Counted from the first letter of the stretch, positions 1 through 11,901 are shown. The stretch is 64,000 bases of DNA from Mangifera indica (GCF_011075055.1 NW_025401126.1:139501-203500); one strand, 5' to 3'. A program made the numbers and translations. The notes: a model not told the origin generated them from the sequence alone.

Positions 1-43
1 TAATATAAACACCTTTGTTATTTTTTCATCTTTCATTTTGCAG

Positions 44-496
44 AATGCTCCCTTGGATTTGGATACAGATAGCTTTTACCCAGTTAGAAAGAACCTAATA
101 GAATCTCAGCTACAAAAAGTTCATGATGGTATGGCTGAGGAGATCCTCATTACTTCATGGGAATCAAATGTGGGAACAGCTTGCAGAGGAGTTAATTGGG
201 ATCGACATTCCCTGTCTGAGCTTCGAGCAGCGGTTACCTGCATTGGTGGCCCTTGTTTGGCCTCATTGTGCCGACATCTCGCTCAAGATTACCAGAGTTG
301 GTCAAGTGGAATGCCTGATTTGTTGTTATGGCGTTTCCATGGAGAATACAGAGGTGAAGCGAAGCTTGTTGAAGTTAAAGGCCCCAGGGATAAACTCTCT
401 GAACAGCAGAGAGCATGGCTACTTGTGTTAATGGATAGTGGGTTCAAAGTTGAGGTCTGTAAAGTGAGTACCACACCAAAATCTTCATTGCTGTGA
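44..496 (+). CDS. FAN1: FAN1-type nuclease, C-terminal exon with VRR-NUC domain (partial gene)
   Basis: This is the 3' end of a Fanconi-associated nuclease 1 homologue. Family members are structure-specific nucleases acting in the nucleus on interstrand cross-link and replication-fork repair. A pyrimidine-rich tract ending in CAG at 41-43 is a good splice acceptor, so the exon starts at 44 in phase 0; the TGA stop is at 494-496, giving 150 residues. The VRR-NUC (PD-D/ExK superfamily) signature is visible: GMPDLLLW near residue 87, then LVEVKGPRDKLSEQQRAWL, which carries the metal-binding Asp, the E-x-K pair and the conserved Gln-Gln. The FAN1 N-terminal parts (UBZ/HIRAN-like, SAP, TPR) must lie upstream of the window. 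No stop or frameshift interrupts the exon. Family assignment is firm; whether an extra downstream exon exists cannot be excluded, but the C-terminal length fits the family. Confidence 0.9.
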   Translation, partial: NAPLDLDTDSFYPVRKNLIESQLQKVHDGMAEEILITSWESNVGTACRGVNWDRHSLSELRAAVTCIGGPCLASLCRHLAQDYQSWSSGMPDLLLWRFHGEYRGEAKLVEVKGPRDKLSEQQRAWLLVLMDSGFKVEVCKVSTTPKSSLL

Positions 497-860
497 TTGC
501 TTGGAAGAAAGTTGAAGAACATTGAGTTTTACAAACGTTGGAAGTTTGTTCTGCCATTTGAAATTTGAAGATTGAAAGAAATATCTGGTTAGTTTTCTGT
601 GTCTATCATTCATTATTTTTTAGTTTTCTGTCTCTATCTTTCATTACCTTAGTCAAAAGATCTGTACTTACATATCCTTCAAGTAGTAATAGGTTGTTTT
701 ATAACTGATCCTAATTTGTATTGGGTTTATAAGATCCTGATTATGTAAATGTGAGAACACAATTCATTTGATCTGTTGTAGTCTCATCTAATTTGCTTAT
801 AATTCAAAGGTTGAGGTTTGATACTTCATAATAACATTTTTTTTTTATGATTATAAAAAT
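497..860. other. FAN1 3' UTR and flank
   Basis: AT-rich noncoding sequence following the FAN1 stop codon. It probably holds the 3' UTR and polyadenylation region. A short repeated phrase around 593-645 (tagttttctgt followed by ctatcattcatta or a close variant) occurs twice. No other gene is seen. Confidence 0.5.
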
Positions 861-1403
861 AATGAAAGAGTTAATTATCCCACCCAAAGTTTAGTCTAAA
901 AACACTTTTTCACACTAATATTATAGGGAAAATTTAGTAATTTTACAATCCAAATTTAAAAAAAAAAAAAGAATAATCCTTTTATGGATTTAACCTTAAT
1001 ATTTTAATCATGATAACTAACCCGGTTAAAAACTTGTATTTTAGTTTGGAAACCCTAGCTCCAATTGCTGCTTTTTCAAGATGGTGGCTTGTCAATTTAA
1101 GGCGATGGTAGCTCATTGGCAGTGATAGGAGCCAACCTGAGCATGCAAGGGGAAGAGTAAATGAAAATGAGAAAAGAGGATGTTGAGTAAATTTGATATC
1201 TAAAAAAGATTTTTTAATTTTTTTTATTTATTTGGGATGATAATGTAATTTTGAAAAGTAAAATAGTTAAACATTACATGATAATTTAACATTCTTATGT
1301 GAGAATTCTTTTATGTTAATAGAGTTCAAATTGGGTGAAATAGTTTGATTTATGTTATCAAGGAATAGAAAAATGTTTTTGGGTGGAAAAGTATAATTCA
1401 TTT
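861..1403. repeat. Possible decayed foldback-type element
   Basis: The left part has 'atcccacccaaagttta' near 868-885 and the right part has the opposed 'ttgggtggaaaagtataatt' near 1378-1398. These resemble the ends of the foldback family seen intact at 9456. The interior is degenerate and no target duplication is clear, so this is an inferred relic. Confidence 0.35.
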
Positions 1404-1444
1404 AAAAAAAATGTATGATCATTATTTAATTGCATCAATAAAAC

Positions 1445-1584
1445 TATGTGTACCTATTTTGGGTACAAAATGTGTACACATTTATATGTGTCATCATATG
1501 ATTTGATGATTTTGAATTAAAAATAAAACAATAACCAATCATATGAGTATATATATATTTGTGTATCCAAAGTGGGTACACATA
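1445..1584. mobile_element. Palindromic MITE (family copy 1)
   Basis: About 140 bp with inverted ends: left TATGTGTACCTATTTTGGG, and the reverse complement of the right end reads TATGTGTACCCACTTTGG. The core is also an inverted repeat, with opposed CATATGATT motifs around a TTTAATTCAAAA-type centre. The same architecture recurs at 18762, 28771 and 53331. There is no coding capacity. The superfamily is not certain. Confidence 0.7.
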
Positions 1585-4017
1585 ATATTGCTCATATATA
1601 AAATATGATGAGCATCATAACTTGCACAAGCATAAAATCATTGTACAAAGATAATTATTTATTTATGAATTAGAGTGGGGAATCACATAATGCATTGGAA
1701 CTTAAAATGAGGGAATAGGTGGCTACTTGCTTTGGGCATAATAATTCACTAGAAATTCTACAAATTAAAGTGCTCTTGAAATTAGAAACCACGCATGCAT
1801 GGCCTTGCATCAATTACCTTTTAACCTTATTTCTATGATTTGACATTTGACCCTTCACAAACCCCACCTATAATTTCATTCAAATTCAACGCCACCTCAT
1901 AAACAACTTCATGCATTCTATTCCAATCAAACCTTGTCTTCGCTTGTATAATTTATAATCTCAGTGTTGCAATAATAATCAGTTATAAATTCCCGGCAGC
2001 TACTGGGTATTTTATATCTTACATTAATCTTTATAGAGAAAATTTCATTTAGTATCTATAAAAGTTAATTAATTAGTGATGAGATGATACATTCGGAACT
2101 TTCACCATTTGTATATCCTTTGAATATTACGGCAATGATTTTGCAACTCATATCGTTGGTTCAACCAGATGGATTAGGACCCAAAGATAATAGCACTTTT
2201 TGAGTAATGGTCCAATGGCTTAAATTATGATTTAATTGAGAAAGTCGTATCAGGTTATGGGTAAACTATTGGATCAATTGTAGGAATGAGTAACTTGAAA
2301 TAATAAGATTGACATTATAAGAGACTTAAAACGGTGTTATTGATGTATAGAGGAACTACAAGAGAGGGGATTGATGCGAGATAAAGTTGGAAATGACAAG
2401 ATTGGTGTTGGGAGGAGTTTTCTAAGGGGCGGTTGGCACGGGATGGAGTCCAAAATGACAATATTTCCCAAAGGGATAGCTTCAAGTGGCAAAGAAGAAG
2501 GTTCCAAGCATGAGAGTAAGGGTTCAAATTTCACCAGTAATATTTCAAGATTAAACTCTTAATATACCTGAAGTTTCACCTATTTAGTGTGATTAGTTTT
2601 ACTTTGAAAGAACAATTCAACTTAAATAAAGTTTTCTCATTACCAAAAAAATGACAATATTGACATTAGGAGGAGCTAAAAATAACAAGATCGATGTTGA
2701 GAAGAGGCACTAAAGAGGAGATCGATGACTAAAGTTTGTGTGGTCTGTAGCTGGGGTTTTTTTTTTTTTTTATATCTCACATTCTTTTAATACACCCCTC
2801 AAAAATATCACTTTGATCCCAACACAAAACGAAAGCAACAAAATCACTCTTAAGTATATCACTCATAAACAATTTATCGATCTAATCACTGGTCAACCTG
2901 TTTAACCACCATTTGATATAGACTAACCCTTTATGGAGTCAACACTTTAATTCACGTATAGAAACCATAACAAAATCTTTGTGTGGTCGTCAAGTCATTA
3001 ACACTCCAATTCGTGTATAAAAACCATAATGAAGTCCAAGTGTGGTTATCAAGTCATCGACATTCTTATACTCACAAACACTCAATATCACATACTATAT
3101 TTTTAGAGGATCTAATATTGAAACTTGAGTTAAGTACACATATATAGATACCAAATCCTACATAAGTAGGAAGGTCTTTTAATAATAAATTTGATTCTAA
3201 ATACTACAACAATTATTTAAAGTCATTTTCACTATGGATTGGTAAGCTTGAGTCTCTTGCTTGTAAAAGATGTTTTATCTATAAACAACAAAAACATAAA
3301 GACTTGACAATTTCTACAGTTTTCTATGATTTCCTCAATATGTCATTCCAATAACCTAATGTCAAGAGATGATTTTTCATCTCTATCCCTTATCATCATA
3401 TGATTGTAAAAAAATTTCCTATTTCAGTGGGATAATGTAATCCTTTTCATATGTGTTTAGTCAAGAATTATCTTTTTTGAGCTATTCGGGACTAAACCAT
3501 AAATCCTTATTTGAATAAGATTATCCTTTTCACATTAGTTTAGTTAGGATTTTTTTTTTTTTTTGAGCTAATCAAGACTAAAACAATAATTCCAAACATG
3601 TAAAACATAAGGTCCAATGTCCAATCATATAACTACTATATTAGATTAGTCAAAATTTTGATTTTGATATATCCTAACAGATTTCAAATATATACCCTCT
3701 TTATTGTTTGAATGTTTTGTTTTTCACTCAAGTTTCATGGGTTATTAAGTTTGAGAAGTTCAATTAGAATCCCTCTAAATGGACATTATTCAAATAAATA
3801 CACTAACCCTTGTAAGTCTTATTGGGCACCATATCCAATGGTATCCTGTCATACAATAACCTACTAAAATGCAAGAAGAAATAGGTTGGGCCTATCAATC
3901 TCTCAAAAAAGAGCTGAGAGGTTATATCTTGAAATAAAGTCTAATGTGTTTTGTTGAAGTGCGAGATGGCCAAATTTGAGTTTCAACAAGTGGTATTATT
4001 ATAACTTGAATTATTAT
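1585..4017. other. Long intergenic stretch, no gene recognised
   Basis: AT-rich DNA with only short chance ORFs. There is an imperfect twofold tandem repeat at about 2938-3057 with a unit near 60 bp; both copies read like 'aattc.cgtata.aaaccataa' followed by 'gtgtggt..tcaag'. Two related phrases with 'gaggag' and 'gacaatatt' occur at 2375-2470 and 2650-2740. The style suggests old LTR or other transposon DNA, but no domain or end can be defined. Confidence 0.4.
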
Positions 4018-4381
4018 AAGGGGTCGTTTAGTTTGTGGTAAAGAAAGATTATCTTAATAATTTATATTTTATTACTTACATTGTCTTATCATGTTTGACA
4101 GTTTTGAAAGATTACAGTAATATTCTATTATCAATGATGATGTAAAATATAATATAGATGATAATCTGATTACCACCTCTACCTTATGTATTAAAAGATT
4201 TTTAAGGTAATATTGATTGTATTATAATTTTATTCTTACTTATTAACTTTTTAGGACTAAAATATCTTCAGTTTTAATTAATATAACAAGTAATATGAAA
4301 TATATTTTAAAATAATTATACTCAAGGTTATTTAAGTAAGATTATATCTTAATATTGTTTTATTATTTCTAACTAAACACA
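4018..4381. mobile_element. MITE-like element next to the MULE
   Basis: The left end GGGGTCGTTTAGTTTGTGG at about 4020 is opposed by 'taactaaacacaata' near 4370. Both resemble PIF/Harbinger-type MITE ends of the 'GG.CGTTTGGTT' kind. The interior is AT-rich with opposed 'gataatctgattacc' and 'gattacagtaat' motifs. A similar inverted-end sequence (TTTAAGTAATGTTTTATTATC in reverse complement) lies at about 8215-8265, beyond the MULE, so the MULE may have landed inside a longer MITE. The boundaries are approximate. Confidence 0.4.
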
Positions 4382-5635
4382 ATAATTATTGAGATATTAA
4401 AATATTTGCCACATTTTGGGTCTATTTATACAAATCTACCACTCATAAAAACCCTTAAATAATGTTACCACAAGTTTAGCATATTCCTTAAAACACCCCT
4501 CATTTGACCATGAAGCAAAAGTTGTACAAACTAACATATCACATGTGAACTTTCTGAGTGATATTATTCATGCAAATATGCAAAATTGGTAGGTGAAATG
4601 CAACAAAAGTTGGTAATACCCACCCATTGACAAAATTTGAAGGAGAACCCACCTTCTCTAAATCAAAACTCTTGTAGTTGACGATGACATGACTGAACAA
4701 AACCACCAACAACTTGACCAAGCACAACCACTGAGGATGATGCAATAGTTGATAGCCATAACATAACGAATGATTAACGATCTCTCACATAGTTGATGAT
4801 GATTCGTAAACGATCTCTAACAGAGTCGATGACATTCTAATGGTAGGCCAAGTGAGTAATATTCATTTTGAAATTATTATTGATGATTGAAGTTTATTTA
4901 TTTGTTAGATTTAGGGATTTAGAGTTTGGGTATAACAAAATTATGAAAAGTTTTTGTTAGAAATAAAGGGTTTATGTGGGTTGATGAATCGGTTGAGATG
5001 TGGGAGCTTTTATAGTTGATTTGGTGGTTGGATTCTTGGATTTCAGTTTATGGTATGGGTTTTGTAAGAAGAACTCGTAGGTGACCTATACCTCACCTAC
5101 CATAGTCGAGATCGCTTACAGTCGCCTAAGGTAGGTGATGCCTATGGTAGGTGATGTATCACCTACGTCACCTACCTTAGGCTACCAGACCTACTTGTTT
5201 TCATGATTGTTCACAAGATGTGTTCAAAAAAAGTAATTATTGGTGTTGTCATTTTGTCAGGAACAGGTAATCAATAATTAGGAGAAAGCATACAGGTTTC
5301 ACGAAGCTTCACATTTCGAGTGCAAGTGATGCTTTGTATGAAGATGGATGTAGTAAGTATCATAAACAAGAAACTAACGATGATGCAATAAGAGATGTTT
5401 TAGACTACCTGTTTTGACCCCTTTTTGGGATTGGGGGAGATCGATTTAGCATTATTCTTATGCATGTGGTGTTGTTCCGTTTAATAGAGAACTATAGTTC
5501 ATATTAAACAACATGGATGTTTGTTTCAGTCTAGTAGAGTTTGCTTTTGTGACTGGTTTTGTATTCAAGCATGATACAAAAACGTCATACTATGTGGATT
5601 GTTTTGTAATCTTATCCTTTGTCTATGGTGTTAAT

Positions 5636-5653
5636 AGGTGAGATATCTCACCT
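5636..5653. repeat. Perfect 18-bp palindrome in the MULE
   Basis: AGGTGAGATATCTCACCT is its own reverse complement. Related GTAGGTGAT and ATCACCTAC motifs cluster at 5065-5190 and near 7635-7665 in the same element. They may be subterminal motifs bound by the transposase or just hairpin-prone repeats; function is not shown. Confidence 0.6.
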
Positions 5654-5719
5654 GTTAAAAAAACTAATAAAATCCATTGTAATAAAAAATAAATAAATAC
5701 CAATTTTAGGCAAATATAC

Positions 5720-6660
5720 CTATCAGGTTTTGGCAATCGTAAAACCAATGTCATATTGTGCTCTTAAGAAACTCAACCAATATGGTGATAGGCAAAGTGC
5801 GAGCAATCTATGTCAAAGTGTTGAAAGACTCAACAATATTGGTTGTTATAATGTTTTACTATCATCCTCCAAAGTGGGCATATTCCTATTTTTCATACCC
5901 AAGATTGACCAAATAGGTTGTTGCAGCAACATTTACTGATTATTTATACTCATTGTAGATTCAAAGTCATTGATGTGATATGCCTTCGTAGCTCTCCAAA
6001 CTAACCATTGAATATGCTTAGTTTTTTTAACTATGTGCGCATGTTACCTTTTATGTGGTAGTTACAAAAACCATGGCGGCCCTGAGGCATTATGTTTGCC
6101 ATTGATGCAATAATTGAATGATGTCGATAAAAAATAATGGCCAAGTTTAGAACATCATCGATGCATATACGTAGATACCTTAAGAACGGGTTCCATTTAC
6201 CCATTCCCTCCTTGTGCCCGATACCAAAAGCAAGTAGATAAATTTGATTATTGTCATCTTTTGCAACAACAATCAAAAGAGACCTTAGGTGTTTCCTCTT
6301 CAAATGTGAAACGTTAATGCAAATCACTAGACGATAAAATTGTTGGAACCCTTTTATTGAACAACCTAATGCCATGAAGAAAAATTGAAACTTATTTTCT
6401 ATGTCGATATCAATATATGTAATGCATTTAAAGTGTATGTCTTCGCACGCTAGGCTTTTGTATATGAAATGTCAATCTTGTACCTACTTGCCATGTTAGA
6501 AATAATTTCCTTTAGTCGATAGATGTGATCAACTATAAACATTGGTTTAAGGATGGTACCCAATGATCTGCACCAGCCTATCTATAATGTGGCAATATTT
6601 GATCCCTTAGAAAAGTGTATGCATTATCCATATGTCGTAACACCCAATAATCTCCATCTT
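5720..6660 (-). pseudogene. MULE transposase (MURA/DDE type), decayed
   Basis: Reading the minus strand from about 6660 downward, the order of a plant MULE transposase is recognisable. First comes YKIDISYTKA (about 6460-6490), the region before the catalytic domain. The only long open segment is 6375-6031, with AKDDNNQIYLLAFGIGHKE, then HHSIIASM and HGFCNYHIKGNMRT. Finally ITTNIVESFNTL and ARTLPITILVEFLKSTI (about 5850-5735) mark the C-terminal part. Stops and frameshifts separate the pieces, for example between YTKA and RAK, and after NTLT. In intact relatives this enzyme cuts and joins the element's TIRs in the nucleus; this copy cannot make a full protein. Confidence 0.85.
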
Positions 6661-8140
6661 CCTCCCTTTTGGCTCATGCTCGCCATTGGCATTAAGGATG
6701 TATACATCTAATCTCATAAAGTTTTCTATTAGAGAAACCAAATTTCCATTGAATACCTATCTCTAAAGCATATTTTTCAAATAAAGCTGACAATTCAACC
6801 TTTGAATCATGAAAACTCACTACTTTTAGACTGTTGTCTTTTTTTGTTTCCTAATTTCTAATATTTGTATTCTCAATATCCACGGTAGGCTCAAGAACTC
6901 ACTAAAACAAATTAGGATTATGAATGTGACTTGTATATACTTCAATATCTATGAAACCATGACGTACCACACTAACTCAGCCCCATCATTATAAGCAATG
7001 GTTTGATTTCTCACAACATCTTGCCTCGGTACGCAGTAAATGTCGTCAGCATCATCAAACCCTTAAAATTCATCATCATTACCCTCATGATTATAATCCT
7101 TATCCATATTGTTAGCATTATCATCATCACCATGATTCACACTATACTCTTGGAAATTTTGTTGTTGTGCCCAATCGTATGTTAGTTGATCCTTATTTTC
7201 TTCCTCATGAACCTCTCCATTTTATTGATTGTCTTTCCTTTAATAGGACTCTTGATAACATAAAGCTTTATTGATCTTTATAAACTTTTTATTACCACCA
7301 TCATATACTTAAGATCATCATCGTCTAGAATCTCAATTGGACCCACCGATGCATCACCTGGGATAAATATGTGGACATTTGACTAACTTCGATTGATCCT
7401 GAGACTATAATAAATTTTCATCACAAATCCTTCAAAATCAACACTTGTGTCAATATAGATCAGTCTTTCATTCCCACCGATATATTTCATTACATTGTCA
7501 TCACCTGTAATCCATTATCTTTCAAAACAAATCTTAAATGCAACTCTTTTCCATTCATTTCCTTAAAACTTGCAATGTAAAACAAACCTCTGAATGGTAA
7601 ATTGCAAATTTGTTTATGAAAGAATGGATAAGTGAGATCACCTACACTAGGCGATCTCGCTTATTCATTCTTCCTACAATTTCTAAATCATAGTTAAAAA
7701 AAAAAACAAAAAACATTTAACAATATATAAATCCATTATTTAGTCAAGATCTAAGTCCCATTTGAACTATAAAACAATACTCCAACTACTTTAACTTATG
7801 AATAACAACATTTAACAATATATTAACATAAATTTACCATAAATCATCTACTTTAATATACAATCTTTGATTTTCAATTTTTATATGAAATAATATGTAA
7901 GATAAGGGGTGTAGATTAACACTGACTTGGATTAAGATAAATTTTTTACAATATCTCTAAAAAAAAATTTGCTTTTTTGTGTTCAAAAAGATGGCTTTTC
8001 TTTGTGTTTATAAAGTCGAAGACAATGGTAGTTTAAGCATTCAACTAACTTTGTGGTATAAATATTTATTGTATAAAGAGTGTAGTAGATTTGTATAGGC
8101 AGGCCCAAAATGTGGCAAAATTTTTAATCTCATAATTATT

Positions 8141-8530
8141 TATACTTATCTATTTTTATCAAATATCATAATAATTTATATCTAATAATTTTCAATATAA
8201 TCTATTTTTTTATGGTAATATTTCATATTTGATAATAAAACATTACTTAAACAAAATGCATCCTAAGATTAACATATAACTACCTTTCAATTGTAAAAGT
8301 GTCACTGTTGACTAAATAATTTTAGCGTATTGTAAAAAAAAAATAAAAGTAAAAACTTAAATCCCTATAAATTTTTATTTAGGCCTAGTATGGAAAGGAT
8401 TTTTTTTTCCATAAAAAATTATTTATGTAAATAATAATATCATAATTATGACATACAATTTTGCAATAATTTCATCTTTAGATAACGATTAAATTAAAAA
8501 ATTTAGTATAATATAAGTGGCATTATTATT
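8141..8530. other. AT-rich flank right of the MULE
   Basis: Contains the MITE-like end noted for 4018 (gataataaaacattacttaaac near 8230-8255). Otherwise it is low-complexity AT-rich DNA without a gene. Confidence 0.4.
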
Positions 8531-9335
8531 AGGGGTGTGTCTAATTAAGTTCAAATTATGAAATCAGACTGAATCGTTTAACATTACAGTTTTGTTTTGT
8601 TTAGTTTATAAAACAATTTGCTTTGTGTTGATAAATTTTAGAAAAACTGTTTATAGTTTATGTGCTCTTCAAACTAAATCAAATATTATTTTTTAAAATT
8701 ATATATAGGCCAAATAAATATTTTCCACTCAAGATTTGATAAAATGCAAATTTCACTCTTTAAGTTTGAAAAAACCATTTTCTCACCCATATGTTAAATT
8801 TATTAAAACAATTGTTAATTTTTCAATAAAATTATTAAAAAGACAAAAAAAATTTGTTCCCAAATTTTTATTAAATAATTTTTCTATCTCTAATTTATAT
8901 TAATATAAATTAAAAATTAAAAATTAAAAAAATTACAAATACAAGTGTAGATAAAGGTATCAATGACATATATATAATCATATATTTGAAGGTGTTTTGA
9001 AATTTTTTGAAAATTCTAAGGGTGTTAATGATTTTTTAAGGGATTTTTGAATATTCAAAAGAAGATTGAGAAGTTTATGAATTTTTTTAATTTTTTATAT
9101 AGTATTCAATAGTTTCAAAGGTAACAGTTTTATCCTAAAAAATTAAACAAAATGCAACAAATTAGAGGTTTACATCACTTTTTTTATTTATTTATTTTTT
9201 CTTTACATATTTATTGTATGTGTATTTCATATTCATTTTATATGTTTATTTTATGTCTTAAATAACTATAATTTAATAATATGTATTAATTTAAATCAAA
9301 CTAAATCGTATATTTTCGGTTTGAGGGTATTGTCC
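8531..9335. repeat. hAT-type MITE relic with an embedded foldback relic
   Basis: TAGGGGTGTGTCTAATTAAG at about 8531 matches the 'TAGGGGTGT' start of the nonautonomous hAT relics in this window. An opposed 'aaatcaaactaaatcg' near 9295 could be its other end. Inside, 'tataggccaaataaatatt' followed by 'ttccactcaagatttgata' at about 8704-8742 is a diverged copy of the foldback terminus at 9456. No target duplications can be defined. Confidence 0.4.
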
Positions 9336-9446
9336 AGTCTTACTTAGGTTTTAGAGATAGGCCTGATAATTATAAGAAAGACAACTATTTTAGGATATAA
9401 AGAATGTTGATCTGAATCTGCGTACCTCTTGTATACATTATACCCT
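9336..9446 (-). repeat. Distal part of the copia 3' LTR (split by insertions)
   Basis: When the foldback insertion at 9456-13646 and one of its target duplications are removed, this sequence joins directly to 13647-13793. On the minus strand it continues the LTR through a TATATATTTAA and GGGTATAATGTATAC run. The outer end of the LTR is not visible because no second LTR copy survives, so 9336 is only an estimate. Confidence 0.5.
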
Positions 9447-9924
9447 TTAAATATAGGCCAAATGACTATTTCCCACCTAAGGTTTGATGTTTTCTCAAAT
9501 GTGCCCCCTTTAACTATGGAAACACCAAATACCCACCCATGACCGATTAGATTTAACAAAACCCTAACGCCTGAAAATTTTATCTCTTTTTGCCCCCCTA
9601 AACTTTAAAAACTAAAATTTTCCTTCAGCCTAAGTTTTAAAAAATGACAATTTCACCCTAGGGTTTGGTTTTGAAATCTTCGACGATCGTTTCGGCTCCA
9701 TTACCGACGACCTCTCCCTCCCAAAGCAGCCTCTCCTTCCGATGAATGCTTTCCTCCCATTTGGAGGCTTGATCGACGTCGGAGATGCCTTGGGAGACGA
9801 AGAACTTCGTTGGGGAAGACGAAGTTCTTCGTCTCCCCAGATGAAGACGAAGTTGTCGTCTTCCCAGAAGAAGACCTCTGGGAAGACGACCATCTTCCCA
9901 GACGAAGATGATGGCTTCGTCTTC

Positions 9925-10008
9925 GCCTGGGAAGACGAAGAACTTTGTTTTCGCCTGGGAAGACGAAGAACTTTGTCTTCGCCTGGGAAGACGAAGAACT
10001 TCATCTTT
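9925..10008 (+). repeat. 28-bp tandem repeat, three copies, in the foldback core
   Basis: The unit begins GCCTGGGAAGACGAAGAACT and recurs at 9925, 9953 and 9981. The repeats and their inverted counterparts keep several frames open on both strands, producing Glu/Asp- or Ser-rich translations between about 9630 and 10190. I treat these as a by-product of the repeat, not as genes. Confidence 0.8.
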
Positions 10009-10550
10009 CCCGACGAAGTTCTTCTTCTCCCAAGACGAAGACGAAGCCGATCGAGCCTCCAAATGGGAGGAAAACATTTGTCGGAAGGAGAGGCTACTTC
10101 GGGAGGGAGAGACCATCGGCAATAGAGCCGGAACGGTCGTCGGAGATTTCAAAACCAAACCCTAGGGTGAAACTGCCATTTTTTAAAACTTAGGCTAGGG
10201 GAAAATTTTAGTTTTTAAAGTTTATGGGGGCAAAATAGATTCTATTTTAGTTTAATTTTAATATTATAGCAAAAATGACGATTTTACCCTTACCACCATT
10301 AGGGTTTTGTTAAATCTAACCGGCCATGGGTGGGTGTTTGGTGTTTCCATAGTTAAAGGGTGGAAACTTGAGAAAACATCAAACCTTGGGTGGGAAATAG
10401 AGATGGCAATTTGGACCCGATTTTAGGGGCCCCGACCCTCTCCGACCCTAACGAGGAGGGGATTCCCCGATAAAAACGGGGAAAGGGGCGGGGATGGAGA
10501 TGAAAAAAATCCCCGTAGTCAGGGACGGGTCGGGGATGGGGATACATATT

Positions 10551-10665
10551 TCCCCACCCCGCCCCTCCCCTCCCCTCCCCTCCCCTCCCCTTCCCTCCCC
10601 GCCCTGCCCCGCCCCGCCCCTCCCCTCCCCTCCCCACCCCACCCCACCCCACCCCTTCCCACCCC
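10551..10665 (+). repeat. C-rich subterminal tract (CCCCTCCCCT and similar)
   Basis: About 115 bp made of CCCCTC, CCCCAC and CCCCGC runs. The matching G-rich tract is at about 13466-13605 near the right end. The G-strand has many G3-5 runs with short spacers. This is the subterminal repeat region of the hAT element; the small proline- or glycine-rich frames here are low-complexity artefacts. Confidence 0.85.
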
Positions 10666-10689
10666 TTAAATCTATGAAAATTGCACTAG

Positions 10690-10870
10690 AATAATGTGAT
10701 TAAGTAGGAATCACACTAAGATTGTGCAATTTCAATTGAATCACGCCATTTTGATTGAATCTCACCATTTCAAAGCGATTGAATCACACCATTCTGGTGC
10801 AATTTTTTATTGAATTTCACCATTTTAGTGCAATTATAATTGCACAAGTTTGAGACTAATCACAGTTAAA
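10690..10870. repeat. Degenerate short repeats with AATCACACCATTT motif
   Basis: Variants of 'attgaatcacaccatttt' and 'agtgcaattt' recur about every 25-35 bp. Similar aatcacac and gtgtgat repeats are present around 35160-35576 and 40634-40760. Confidence 0.5.
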
Positions 10871-11198
10871 GTTAGGAGTTTGATTTTTTTTCATGTGAAT
10901 ATAAGACTCTAAGTAATAAATTTTTAATTTAGTGAAAGGAAATACAGTTCTTTTGTATTTTAGAGATGCAAATGATATTTATATATTTTATAACCTAGCA
11001 AAAGTGACTATTAAAAATGACATTTGATTTTGGACGAAAAGTGGAAAATGTCATTTATCAATTTTAAGGATGTCAATTTATCATTTAAATATAATGTTGT
11101 TGACAAGCAAATTTGGCCAAAGAGGTGAAGAGACGAAGATGATGATGGTTTAGGGTGAAAAGGGGAAGTTGTTTGTTTGCATAAAAAATGATGGCTGG

Positions 11199-11212
11199 AG
11201 GGGGGGGGGGGG
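11199..11212 (+). repeat. Poly-G run
   Basis: An uninterrupted run of about 14 G inside a G-rich stretch of a decayed foldback-like segment. Confidence 0.8.
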
Positions 11213-11229
11213 GTGAAGAACAAAATTCT

Positions 11230-11490
11230 AGGTTTTGGGGGGAAAATGTAACTTTTTAAAATTAAAAAATTTTAGACAGAGGTAAAGTTGTTATTTTTTA
11301 GAACCTAGGGGAAATATAAAATGAACTTTATTATTTTAATATTATTGATAAAATAACGATTTTACACTTTACCTTAACTAAAAATTCTAACAGTTGACTC
11401 ATAAGTGGATGTTTAGATTTTTAAAATGCCACATGTATGCTTTTGAGAATAGACTAAAACTTGGATGAAAAATAATCCTTTGACCAAATT
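11230..11490. repeat. Relic of the foldback family
   Basis: The order 'cctaggggaaatataaaatg', 'ataacgattttacac', 'ctaaaacttggatgaaaaat', 'cctttgacc' parallels the right half of the foldback element at 10195-10397. It is strongly diverged, and its left half is not clear. Confidence 0.45.
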
Positions 11491-11901
11491 GTATATAAAA
11501 AATGTATGGGTATGATATTACTAAAAAAAGAAAACAAATGCTTTTTCAATACACTTGTTTTCCAAAAAATTAAAATTTTGGCATTACTTGAGATGTTTAT
11601 CTTTGTTTATATATACAGAAAGATTAGACATTAATATTGCTTTTAGTTAATGATATGAAAAAATAATTATTGGATAAGAATTTAATATAAGAGCAACAAC
11701 TTAATATATGTATTATAATAAGTAATACCAAGATTAATTGATTCTCACCCATTTAGTTACACAAAATTGAAGACCTTTTTGTGTTGAAAGATAACTGATT
11801 AAAAAGCAGTTTCAAGTCATAATTATTCCTTTTCCAAAAAAAAAAAAAAAAATCTTCCAATGCGGATTTTTTCATGATCACTTCTCTTAGGTTGGCTTGA
11901 C

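Larger units (their letters stand above)
4391..8131 (-). mobile_element. Mutator-like element (MULE), 3.7 kb, with TIRs and 9-bp TSD
   Basis: The terminal inverted repeats are about 100 bp and imperfect. The left end begins GAGATATTAAAATATTTGCC and continues with CACATTTTGGGTCTATTTAT. The reverse complement of the right end begins GAGATTAAAAATTTTGCCAC and continues with ATTTTGGGCCTGCCTAT. The element is flanked on both sides by ATAATTATT (4382-4390 and 8132-8140), a 9-bp target duplication as expected for MULEs. A decayed MURA-type transposase lies inside on the minus strand. The TIRs have diverged, which suggests an old and now immobile copy. Confidence 0.85.

Noticed and set aside
5730..5939. 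Plus-strand ORF of 69 codons
   Set aside because: Antisense to the C-terminal part of the MULE transposase relic.
9630..10193. Overlapping ORFs of 80-166 codons on both strands
   Set aside because: They come from the GAAGAC-rich inverted and tandem repeats of the foldback element; frames are open on both strands at once and the translations are low-complexity.
10353..10694. Gly/Arg-rich and Pro-rich ORFs
   Set aside because: Produced by the C-rich tract of the hAT element.
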